13,459 bases of DNA from Porphyromonadaceae bacterium. Lineage in GTDB: Bacteria > Bacteroidota > Bacteroidia > Bacteroidales > Paludibacteraceae. The stretch's first letter is position 1, and each line of letters begins with the position of its first letter. Where the stretch lies: contig CAJPPQ010000021.1 of NCBI GenBank assembly GCA_905372605.1, positions 1 to 13,459 of the forward strand, read 5' to 3'. The translations under genes and the position numbers were made by a program. Under the pieces are notes generated by a model that worked only from the letters and a program-made list of their open reading frames with translations, searched no databases and was not told where the DNA came from. Positions 7,110 through 13,440 of this stretch are shown here, piece by piece.

Positions 7110-8378
7110 TTATTGATTATTAAATATTTTGAACCCGACAAGCCTATCGTACTTAGCTCCAAACGGCGTATGGTACAATAATATTGCATACTCGTTGCGA
7201 GTCTGCCAAAAGCTTCCTTCGAACGGTATGAGCGACGGAGTCGCAGGCAGTGACCGAGAGCCTTTGTGAGGCACGAAGAGATACAAGAAACTGTATCCGC
7301 CCTGTTTGAGAAAGACACTTTTACGGAAGATATTACGCTTGGTATCCAGCTCCATCTTCGAATTGTCGTCGAGGCGATTGTCGAACATATCGCCTACTAT
7401 GTATATATCGTATCCATAATACTCCATATCGGCAGGTAAGACAAAATGTACCTGCATATAATCGGCGTTGTAGTCGGGGTCGTGATAGTTTTTGCGGTTG
7501 ACGATATATCGCCCGTTGGCATTGCCGTAGTTGGAAGGCAGATACGACCTATTGCGAGGAACGGCAGGCAAGGTATATACGTTGTAGCGGTCGGGTTTTA
7601 TATCTATTTTGTCGATATCGCCGCTATAACGGTACTCATCGGAAAAGTCGATAAACCGATACTCGTTGCCTCCCTCGAAGACAAGCTCGCCGATATTGCT
7701 ATAGGTCTGCCGAGAGGTACTTACAAAGGTAGGGCGTAGGTTACGGACGGCATTGTCGGTACGACGATTCTGTATTATAGAGAGGTTTAGCTCAGATGTA
7801 GGGTTCTGTATGGGATAAGCTCCGTTGTCGACCTCGACTTCGAGCTGCTGATAATGTGTATTGAAGCCTTTAAGAGTACCGGAGGTAACCTTAGACGATA
7901 TATCTACGAGCCGCTCGGCAACGTAGAGACACACTACGGCATCGACCTTATCGAAACTGCTATCGTCGGAAATGAGGACTGCATAGTTGCCCGATACTTT
8001 GAAGCTATCGCCCTCGCGCGGAATGCTGAAGCGGTAATTCGTATAGTTTGTAAGGGTATTTTGCGACAGGTCGACGTCGTCGATACGATTGACCGTAAAG
8101 CCGTCGTAATACTCCATTTCGCCCAAGAGCGAACGCTGCCAGTTTCTATCGCAATGCACTATCTTGTAATAAAATGTGCGTTCGGAGAATACCATATCGT
8201 CGAAGCTCACCACAAGTCTGTGGTCGCTACCGAACTCCAAGAGAGGAAAGCCCGTAATATCGTGTTCGGGATAGACCTGCAGCGTCTTTATCTGCGGGTC
8301 GATCGTCTGTGTGCGGAAACTCTGCGAGAGCATTGCCGTGGAGCAAAGAATAGATATAAGTAGAGTCGGTATTTTCAT
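7110..8378 (-). CDS. DUF5103 protein, type IX secretion system plug homologue
   Basis: A 422-residue exported protein. The signal peptide covers about residues 1-19 (IPTLLISILCSTAMLS), followed by the DUF5103 N-terminal domain with its typical pattern: YYKIVHCDRNWQ (70-81), EYYDGF (89-94), then S-x-NT and YTNYRFSIP (112-120). The rest is a beta-rich domain ending in a hydrophobic strand. In Flavobacterium johnsoniae a DUF5103 protein is the Plug that closes the periplasmic side of the SprA translocation pore when no substrate is loaded. That role is transferred here by family membership only. Its ATG overlaps the recF stop as ATGA, so translation is probably coupled. A T9SS cargo candidate is encoded 2.2 kb away, which shows the organism likely uses the system; no core T9SS component (SprA, PorV, PorU) is in the window. 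Confidence 0.85.
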   Translation of the reverse strand: MKIPTLLISILCSTAMLSQSFRTQTIDPQIKTLQVYPEHDITGFPLLEFGSDHRLVVSFDDMVFSERTFYYKIVHCDRNWQRSLLGEMEYYDGFTVNRIDDVDLSQNTLTNYTNYRFSIPREGDSFKVSGNYAVLISDDSSFDKVDAVVCLYVAERLVDISSKVTSGTLKGFNTHYQQLEVEVDNGAYPIQNPTSELNLSIIQNRRTDNAVRNLRPTFVSTSRQTYSNIGELVFEGGNEYRFIDFSDEYRYSGDIDKIDIKPDRYNVYTLPAVPRNRSYLPSNYGNANGRYIVNRKNYHDPDYNADYMQVHFVLPADMEYYGYDIYIVGDMFDNRLDDNSKMELDTKRNIFRKSVFLKQGGYSFLYLFVPHKGSRSLPATPSLIPFEGSFWQTRNEYAILLYHTPFGAKYDRLVGFKIFNNQ

Positions 8379-9484
8379 TTCGAGTTTTGAGTGGTACTTA
8401 CGGCTCTGCCGTCTTCGATGGCGAAGAGACGGAAGTCGTTGTTGTTGTTAGCTATGATTTTATCGATATGTTCGCGGTTGGTATCGGTGATAAATATCTG
8501 CCCGAAGCGGTCTGACGATATCTGACGGATAATATTCTCCAAACGCTCGGAGTCGAGACGATCGAATATGTCGTCGAGCAGTAGAATGGGGGTCTTATTC
8601 GAGTTTTTTTTCAAAAAGATAAACTGAGCAAGCTTCATTGCTACAAGATAACTCTTGTTTTGCCCTTGCGAGGCGTTTCTTTTGAGCGGGAAGCCGTCGA
8701 ATATCATCTCGAGGTCGTCTTTGTGTATCCCTGCCGAAGTATAGCCGAGATATTTGTCGCGTTCGAGCGACGAGGCGAGCCGTTGTCGGAGGTCTGCCTG
8801 CTGCAATACGGAAGAGTAAGAGAGCGATACCTCTTCTTGTCTTTGCGATATGCTGCCATAGAAATCGCGGAAGACGGGTATAAAATCGGTCATAAACTCA
8901 GTCCTACGGGCAAATATCGGCTCTGCTTCGGTGCAGAGTTTGTCGTCGAGTATCTCGAGCAGTGTGCCGTCGATACTGTCGGGGTGTTTGAGCATAGCGT
9001 TGCGAGAACGAAGGGCGGCATTGTATGCCATAAGGTGCAGGAGATATTCTCGGTCGTACTGCGAGATGATTATGTCCATAAACCGTCGGCGTTCGTCGCT
9101 GCCCTCGTCGATAAGCGAATTGTCGGCAGGCGATACGAGTACGAGAGGTATCTTGCCGATATGCTCAGAGAGGCGTTCGTACTCTTTCTTGTCGTATAGG
9201 AACTGTTTTTTACGCCTATTCTTGACGGCACACGAGACAGTGGCTACGCTACCTGAGTCGATATATTCGCCTTGAACCATAAAGAAATCGCTGCCGTGCC
9301 TTATGAGGTGGCTGTCTTTGGCGTTGAGGTGGCTTTTGCAGAAACTCAGGTAATATATGGCATCGAGCAGATTGGTTTTGCCCATGCCGTTGTTGCCCCA
9401 GAAGAGGTTCACCTTGGGCGAAAACGTAAGCTCGCACTCTTCGATATTTCGGTAGTTGAGTATATTTATTCTTTCGAGTATCAT
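8375..9484 (-). CDS. recF: DNA replication and repair protein RecF
   Basis: SMC-like ATPase that with RecO and RecR loads RecA on gapped DNA. The 369-residue protein shows N-terminal LNILNYRN-like strands (residues 6-14), Walker A GNNGMGKT (30-37), the ABC signature NASQGQNKS (270-278) and Walker B PILLLDDIFDRLD (299-311). The glutamate normally after the Walker B aspartate is Asp here (DDIFD), a form I associate with Bacteroidetes RecF; it is worth noting but not a sign of decay. Length is normal. It is not beside dnaA, dnaN or gyrB as in many bacteria. The ATG is close behind a good promoter (9508-9538) and the gene heads a five-gene minus-strand set. Confidence 0.95.
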   Translation of the reverse strand: MILERINILNYRNIEECELTFSPKVNLFWGNNGMGKTNLLDAIYYLSFCKSHLNAKDSHLIRHGSDFFMVQGEYIDSGSVATVSCAVKNRRKKQFLYDKKEYERLSEHIGKIPLVLVSPADNSLIDEGSDERRRFMDIIISQYDREYLLHLMAYNAALRSRNAMLKHPDSIDGTLLEILDDKLCTEAEPIFARRTEFMTDFIPVFRDFYGSISQRQEEVSLSYSSVLQQADLRQRLASSLERDKYLGYTSAGIHKDDLEMIFDGFPLKRNASQGQNKSYLVAMKLAQFIFLKKNSNKTPILLLDDIFDRLDSERLENIIRQISSDRFGQIFITDTNREHIDKIIANNNNDFRLFAIEDGRAVSTTQNSK

Positions 9485-9507
9485 CTCCGATTCGATTTCT
9501 TTTTTTA

Positions 9508-9538
9508 CAAAGGTAAGAAATAAGTATTTATCGGCAAA
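9508..9538 (-). promoter_or_regulatory. Bacteroidetes sigma-ABfr-type promoter for the recF operon
   Basis: On the minus strand, TTTG (complement of 9535-9538) is followed after 19 nt by TACCTTTG (complement of 9508-9515). Both match the Bacteroidetes -33/-7 consensus (TTTG, about 19 nt, TAnnTTTG). The -7 box ends 24 nt upstream of the recF ATG. This is the best promoter in the window, and the likely source of transcription for recF, the plug gene, wecA, msrBA and radA. Confidence 0.75.
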
Positions 9539-9546
9539 GGCTTGCC

Positions 9547-10359
9547 TTATTCGAGTACGAACATCGGAGAGGGTGCCAAGCGGTCTAAGACCACAAAGAG
9601 TTTGGGCGATATATTCTTTTCTTTAAGGGCATCGCCGACGGTGCTGTAAGCGAGTTCGGGGGTATTGTTTTCGCCGCTTACGTGGCAAAGGAATAGATGT
9701 GTAAGGCTATCGTGCCAATTGTCGGCGAGGAATCGGGCTGTATGTTCGTTGCTCAGATGCCCCGTGTGCGAACGTACTCGCTGCTTGAGCGTATAGTTGT
9801 AATTGCCGTTTTTGAGCATCTCTTCGTCGTAGTTGGCTTCGATGACAAGATAGTTGGCTCGGGCGATATTGTCGGACACGTCGCGCGAGATATAGCCCAA
9901 GTCGGTAGCGATTACCAGAGTCTGATTGTTGAACAGGACAGAATACCCCATTGCATCGCTTGCATCGTGGCTTACAGGGAACGACTGTACGACGAAGTCT
10001 CTGATTGTGATTTTGTCGCTCTTACAGAACACTCGGCGGTTGTGGCTCGAGATTTTGGGGGTAATACGGACATTGCCGTTGATACCGTCGAAGACAGCTT
10101 GCGTAGTGTAGATGGGGAGGTTGTATTTCTCTGCCAATACACCGACGTATTTGACGTGGTCGGTATGGGCGTGGGTGATGAATATGCCGTAAATATGGCT
10201 AAAGTCGATACCGTTGTCTTTGCAGACCTTCTTTACCGTACGCACACTTACTCCCGCATCGATAAGGAAACCGTAATCGGAAGTACCGACGAAGTAACAA
10301 TTACCGCTACTGCTGCTACCAAGGCTCAAAAAACAAAACTTATTATCTGTGGCTGGCAT
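9547..10359 (-). CDS. YycJ/WalJ-like metallo-beta-lactamase-fold hydrolase
   Basis: A 270-residue cytoplasmic protein of the MBL superfamily, closest by eye to YycJ/WalJ, an exonuclease-like family linked in Gram-positives to coordination of cell division with replication; the function in Bacteroidetes is not established. Metal ligands are visible: HAHTDH (residues 63-68), His131 with Asp134 (SHDASD), Asp153 (ATDLG) and His226 in the C-terminal HVSGENNTPE, the family's signature. HTGHLSN (198-204) is also typical. I chose the ATG at 10359 (MPATDNK) because a longer frame from GTG 10401 would begin at or before the transcription start implied by the -7 box at 10404-10411. The family core (FLSLGSSSSGN) begins at residue 10. 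It is separated from recF by a promoter, so it is probably its own unit. Confidence 0.88.
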   Translation of the reverse strand: MPATDNKFCFLSLGSSSSGNCYFVGTSDYGFLIDAGVSVRTVKKVCKDNGIDFSHIYGIFITHAHTDHVKYVGVLAEKYNLPIYTTQAVFDGINGNVRITPKISSHNRRVFCKSDKITIRDFVVQSFPVSHDASDAMGYSVLFNNQTLVIATDLGYISRDVSDNIARANYLVIEANYDEEMLKNGNYNYTLKQRVRSHTGHLSNEHTARFLADNWHDSLTHLFLCHVSGENNTPELAYSTVGDALKEKNISPKLFVVLDRLAPSPMFVLE

Positions 10360-10403
10360 AATCTCTCTTTTTCGACTTATTCGTTTACCTCGAAAAAGCA
10401 CGA

Positions 10404-10411
10404 CAAAGGTA
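10404..10411 (-). promoter_or_regulatory. Bacteroidetes -7 promoter box for the MBL hydrolase gene
   Basis: The complement reads TACCTTTG, an exact TAnnTTTG match, 44 nt upstream of the ATG at 10359. No convincing -33 TTTG lies 19 nt upstream; the sequence there belongs to the octamer array (10424-10530). Confidence 0.6.
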
Positions 10412-10423
10412 CAAAAAATTATC

Positions 10424-10530
10424 GTTGAAACGTGTATCGTGTATACGTTGTAGCGTTTTTTTAGCGGTTCGATTGTTGAAAGGTATAAGCGTTGAATTGT
10501 TTAAACGTTTAATCGTTTAACTGTTGAATT
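10424..10530. repeat. Degenerate octamer array, consensus about GTTTAAnn
   Basis: From 10467 to 10530 the sequence divides without gaps into eight 8-bp units, each starting GT: gttcgatt, gttgaaag, gtataagc, gttgaatt, gtttaaac, gtttaatc, gtttaact, gttgaatt. Further left the same pattern continues less exactly: gttgaaac at 10424, a 7-nt unit, then gtgtatac and gttgtagc up to 10454, broken by a 12-nt unit at 10455-10466. It lies directly upstream of the MBL gene promoter and downstream of the LRR gene terminator. Function unknown; possibly a decayed minisatellite or a binding-site array. Confidence 0.7.
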
Positions 10531-10535
10531 GGGGG

Positions 10536-10550
10536 TTGTGCAATGCACAA
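10536..10550. repeat. Short dyad TTGTGCA-A-TGCACAA
   Basis: Perfect 7-bp inverted repeat around a single A. The one-base centre makes a hairpin unlikely, so if functional it would be a protein-binding dyad. It abuts the T-tract side of the terminator hairpin. Confidence 0.4.
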
Positions 10551-10584
10551 AAATGTAGGGGCGAAAAATATTTCGCCCCTACAT
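10549..10584 (-). terminator. Rho-independent terminator of the LRR gene
   Basis: Perfect inverted repeat with 14-bp arms at 10553-10566 and 10571-10584 (arm ATGTAGGGGCGAAA) and a 4-nt loop. On the minus strand the stem is followed by a run of five T (10553-10549, the first shared with the stem). It begins 27 nt after the LRR stop codon. There is no T-tract in the plus direction, so it acts on minus-strand transcription. The GC-rich GTAGGGGCGAAA arm resembles dispersed palindromes I have seen in many genomes, so it may also be a mobile-type repeat recruited as terminator. Confidence 0.75.
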
Positions 10585-10610
10585 CGTAATTTATAATTTG
10601 TAATTAGGTT

Positions 10611-13172
10611 TTACCTTTTTACCATTTTAGCTACTGTGCCGTCGGCTTTCACCGTGTAGATGCCTGCGGGCAGGTGCGATACTTCTACGCGGTCGGTATC
10701 GGTGGCGTGGGCTACCTCGGTGCCGTACATATCGTACACACGTATGGTGCGAGCGGTAGCCGAGAGATATAGCACGTCTGCCACGGGGTTCGGGTAGAGG
10801 GTAAGTGACGGCTCGGCGGTGGCTTCGGCTATGTCGGTATGTGGTGTACCGCACTCGTATGTACCTGTAGTAGCGGGTATGTCGGTATCGTCGGCGTAGT
10901 ACTGTACCTTCCAGTTTTTTGCGATGGCGTTCGCCTTGTTGGTGGCAAGGACGATAGCGTGATTTGACGACGTATCGCTGTATACCGGCTGTATTCTTGC
11001 ATTGTCCGACGCTTGCCTAACCGGCAAAGCACAGAAGATATCGTCGAGAGCAGCGGTAGTAAACTTGTTGTCGTAGCAATATAACTCCGTCAACTGTGTA
11101 TTGTGCGATACGTCGAGGTTGCTAATATTATTGCGAGAGCAATTTAACTCCTCCAATTGCGTATTCTCCGAAATGTCGAGGCTCGTGAGCTTATTGGAGG
11201 AACAACCCAACCTCTTCAACTGCGTATTATGCGACGGGTCGATGGCAGTGAGGTTATCTCCGTTACCATCGCAAATGAAGCCCGTTATAGTGCCGTAGAC
11301 AGTCATCGTGGTGCCGTCGGATTTGTATTTTACGTAGTGTGTCATCCAGTCATTATCGACGGTAAAGGTAGTATCGCGGCTACCACTCACTATCTTTACG
11401 GGAGTACCGGCAGCGGCTGCCTTAAACTTGAGCCTTATCGCCGAGTCTTTGGCAACGGTAAGGGTGATGTATCTATCCATATTAGGTTTGGTGTGTGGCG
11501 TACCACATACGTAGCTACCCGTAGTAGCGATGTCGGCATCGTTTGAGTAGTACTGCACCTTCCAGTTCTTGGCGGTGGCGTTGGCGGCGTTGGAAGCAAT
11601 GACAGTATCGTTGTATGTCGACGAAGAGTTGTTTACTGGCTGTATCACTCCATTGATAGAATCTTTCCTATCGGGCAGGGCACAGTAGATATCGTCGAGA
11701 GCATCGGTAGAGAGTTTATTGTCGTGGCAATATACTTTTGTCAGCTGCGTACACCCGCTTACATCGAGAGCGGTGAGAATATTGTTGTAGCAATATAACT
11801 CCTTCAACTGTGTACATCCACTTATATTGAGGCTTGCGAGCTGATTGTTGTAACATTTCAACTCCTTCAACTGTGTACATCCGCTTACATTGATGTTCGA
11901 GAGCTGATTGCCGTAACAGTTCAACTCCTTCAATTGAGTATATCCACTTACATCGAGACTCGAGAGTCGATTGGAGAAACACTCCACTTTCGTCAACTGC
12001 GTACATCCGCTTACATTGAGGCTCAAGAGTTGATTGGATACGCAATTTAATGTCTTCAGCTGCGTACACCCACTTGCATTGAGGCTGCTAAGCTGATTAC
12101 TTGTACAATATAATCCGGTCAGCTGTGTATTGTTCGATACGTCGAGGCTGGTGATCTTATTGTTGGTACAATATAACTCCGTCAACTGCGTATGGTGCGA
12201 CAGGTCGATGGCGGTAAGCTTCGCTCTGTTGTTGCTGCAATAGAAGACGATTATATCGCCGTAGACGGTCATAACGCTATCGGCAGCAGTATAGGAGGTA
12301 ATACCTTTCCAGCTGGTGCCGACGGTGATGGTAGTATCGGTGATACCGCTTTTGATACGTACGGAGGTATTGGCAGCGGCTGCCTTGAAGTCGAGCTTTA
12401 TCACCTCACCGTTGGAGACTGTAAGGGTGATATAGCGGCTCGTGTCGACAGGGTGTGGCGTGCCGCACACGTATGTACCCGTAGTAACGGGTATATCGGC
12501 ATCGTTTGAGTAGTACTGCACTCTCCAGTTCTTGGTGGTGGCGTTCTGTTTGTTGGTGGCAATGACGGTAGCGTGGTTTTCCGACGAAGAGTTCCGTACG
12601 GGCTGTATTACTCCATATGTCTCGCTTGTTCTATCGGGCAGAGCACAGTAGATATCGTTGAGAGCCTGAGTGGAGAAGTTGTTGCCGTGGCAATATACCC
12701 CCCACAACTGCGTATTGTGCAATATGTCGAGACTGTTAAGACTATTGTTGTGGCAATTTAACTCTATCAACTGCGTATTGTGCGTTACGTCGAGGCTGGT
12801 GAGTTGATTGGAACTGCAATTTAACCATGTCAACTGCGTATTCTGCGACAGGTCGAGGGCGGTGAGGTTTGCTCTGTTGCCGCTGCAACTGAAGCCTATT
12901 ATATCGCCGTAGACGGTCATCGTGGTACCGTCGGCGGTGTAGTTGGCAAAGCCCGTCCAGTCGCTGCCGACGGTAACGATAGTATCGGTGCTGCCGCTTA
13001 CGATGCGTACGAGCCTGCCGCCAGCGGCTGCCTTGAAGTCGAGCCGTATCGCCGAGTCTTTTGCGACGGTAAGGGTGATATAGCGGCTCATGTTTACTAT
13101 CTGTGCCTGCACTGTGGCGGCACTCGCGAGAAGCCCTACTGCGAGGGCAAAAAATAATACTACTTTTTTCAT
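10611..13172 (-). CDS. Modular leucine-rich-repeat surface protein with T9SS type A sorting domain
   Basis: An 853-residue secreted protein. The signal peptide covers residues 1-23 (VVLFFALAVGLLASAATVQA). Three paralogous modules follow at about 30-240, 245-560 and 567-778. Each starts with RYITLTV...(F)KAAA and a TVYG strand, continues with 21-residue leucine-rich repeats of the form LDxSxxTQLxxLxCxxNxLxS, and ends with an ALxDIYCALP...KNWKVQYY...CGTPH block. They hold 3, 8 and 3 repeats. The C-terminus (787-853) is a Por_Secre_tail/TIGR04183-type domain: LYPNPV, VYDMYG, LPAGIYTVK and a basic end KMVKR. It should therefore cross the outer membrane by T9SS and be attached to the surface or released. 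Such LRR proteins often bind host or bacterial partners, but no ligand can be named. The ATG has an AT-rich leader; a palindrome array lies upstream and a terminator downstream. Codon usage is GC-richer than in ybbR. Confidence 0.88.
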   Translation of the reverse strand: MKKVVLFFALAVGLLASAATVQAQIVNMSRYITLTVAKDSAIRLDFKAAAGGRLVRIVSGSTDTIVTVGSDWTGFANYTADGTTMTVYGDIIGFSCSGNRANLTALDLSQNTQLTWLNCSSNQLTSLDVTHNTQLIELNCHNNSLNSLDILHNTQLWGVYCHGNNFSTQALNDIYCALPDRTSETYGVIQPVRNSSSENHATVIATNKQNATTKNWRVQYYSNDADIPVTTGTYVCGTPHPVDTSRYITLTVSNGEVIKLDFKAAAANTSVRIKSGITDTTITVGTSWKGITSYTAADSVMTVYGDIIVFYCSNNRAKLTAIDLSHHTQLTELYCTNNKITSLDVSNNTQLTGLYCTSNQLSSLNASGCTQLKTLNCVSNQLLSLNVSGCTQLTKVECFSNRLSSLDVSGYTQLKELNCYGNQLSNINVSGCTQLKELKCYNNQLASLNISGCTQLKELYCYNNILTALDVSGCTQLTKVYCHDNKLSTDALDDIYCALPDRKDSINGVIQPVNNSSSTYNDTVIASNAANATAKNWKVQYYSNDADIATTGSYVCGTPHTKPNMDRYITLTVAKDSAIRLKFKAAAAGTPVKIVSGSRDTTFTVDNDWMTHYVKYKSDGTTMTVYGTITGFICDGNGDNLTAIDPSHNTQLKRLGCSSNKLTSLDISENTQLEELNCSRNNISNLDVSHNTQLTELYCYDNKFTTAALDDIFCALPVRQASDNARIQPVYSDTSSNHAIVLATNKANAIAKNWKVQYYADDTDIPATTGTYECGTPHTDIAEATAEPSLTLYPNPVADVLYLSATARTIRVYDMYGTEVAHATDTDRVEVSHLPAGIYTVKADGTVAKMVKR
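10614..10814 (-). other. T9SS type A C-terminal sorting domain (within LRR protein)
   Basis: Residues 787-853 of the LRR protein. The order LYPNPV, an IRVYDMYG strand, LPAGIYTVK and a terminal KMVKR matches the type A CTD recognised by the T9SS and normally cleaved by the PorU sortase. It is the only secreted protein in the window with such a tail. Confidence 0.88.
10839..11474 (-). repeat. LRR protein module 3
   Basis: Codons 567-778. It has the same flanks as modules 1 and 2 (RYITLTVAKDSAIRL at the start, CGTPH at the end) and three 21-residue repeats at 644-706, of the NTQL type without the extra cysteine. The start RYITLTVAKDSAIRL is identical to that of module 1, which suggests these two are the closest pair. 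Confidence 0.8.
11493..12440 (-). repeat. LRR protein module 2 (expanded)
   Basis: Codons 245-560. Flanks match the other modules, but the leucine-rich core holds eight gap-free 21-residue (63-bp) repeats at residues 322-489, positions 11706-12209. The first two are NTQL/HTQL type as in modules 1 and 3; the last six carry SGCTQL (SGYTQL once), adding a cysteine at repeat position 6 in most. Confidence 0.85.
12453..13085 (-). repeat. LRR protein module 1
   Basis: Codons 30-240. It begins right after the signal peptide and contains three 21-residue repeats at 106-168 (LNCSSNQLTS, LNCHNNSLNS, VYCHGNNFST), flanked by the shared N- and C-terminal blocks. Confidence 0.8.
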
Positions 13173-13204
13173 TTGATTTTTTATTTAATTATTATTACTC
13201 GTTC

Positions 13205-13440
13205 TATTCAATTCACGGTCGTGAATTAAAAATTATTCGTTCTTCTCAATTCACGGTCGTGGGTTGCTCGCCGTAACTGTTTTCTTCAAAACCACGGTCG
13301 TGGATTGCTCGTTTTATTCTACTTTGTGCAAAACCACGGTCGTGGGTTGCTCGCCAACAACTGTTTTCTTCAAAACCACGGTCGTGGGTTGCTCGTTTTA
13401 CTCCACTTTGTGCAAAACCACGGTCGTGGGTCGCTTGCCG
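13205..13440. repeat. Array of six CACGGTCGTG palindromes at about 42-bp period
   Basis: The 10-bp core CACGGTCGTG (arms CACG/CGTG around GT) occurs at 13214, 13252, 13293, 13335, 13377 and 13419, spacings 38, 41, 42, 42 and 42 bp. The copy nearest the LRR gene is a perfect 8-bp-arm dyad (AATTCACG-GT-CGTGAATT, 13210-13227). The others are flanked by AAAACC and GGGTTGCTCG. Sequences between cores alternate between two types (ending CTTCAAAA or TTGTGCAAAA), so the true unit is about 84 bp. The array lies between the LRR start and the window edge and may continue beyond it. No TAnnTTTG box facing the LRR gene is visible in 13173-13459. Confidence 0.8.

Noticed and set aside
8660..9199. 179-codon plus-strand frame opposite recF
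   Set aside because: It is antisense to a complete, motif-bearing recF and shows no known family; also no promoter box before it.
8375..9484. recF as inactive because Walker B has Asp-Asp and not Asp-Glu
   Set aside because: All other motifs and the full length are intact, and this variant is, as I recall, usual for RecF in Bacteroidetes.
11157..12509. Several plus-strand open frames inside the LRR gene
   Set aside because: They recur in the same place in each module and mirror the repeat structure of the minus-strand gene; no start context or recognisable domain.
13205..13440. CRISPR-like regular repeats
   Set aside because: The shared core is only about 10-20 bp, the intervening sequences are copies of two types and not unique spacers, and no cas gene is present.
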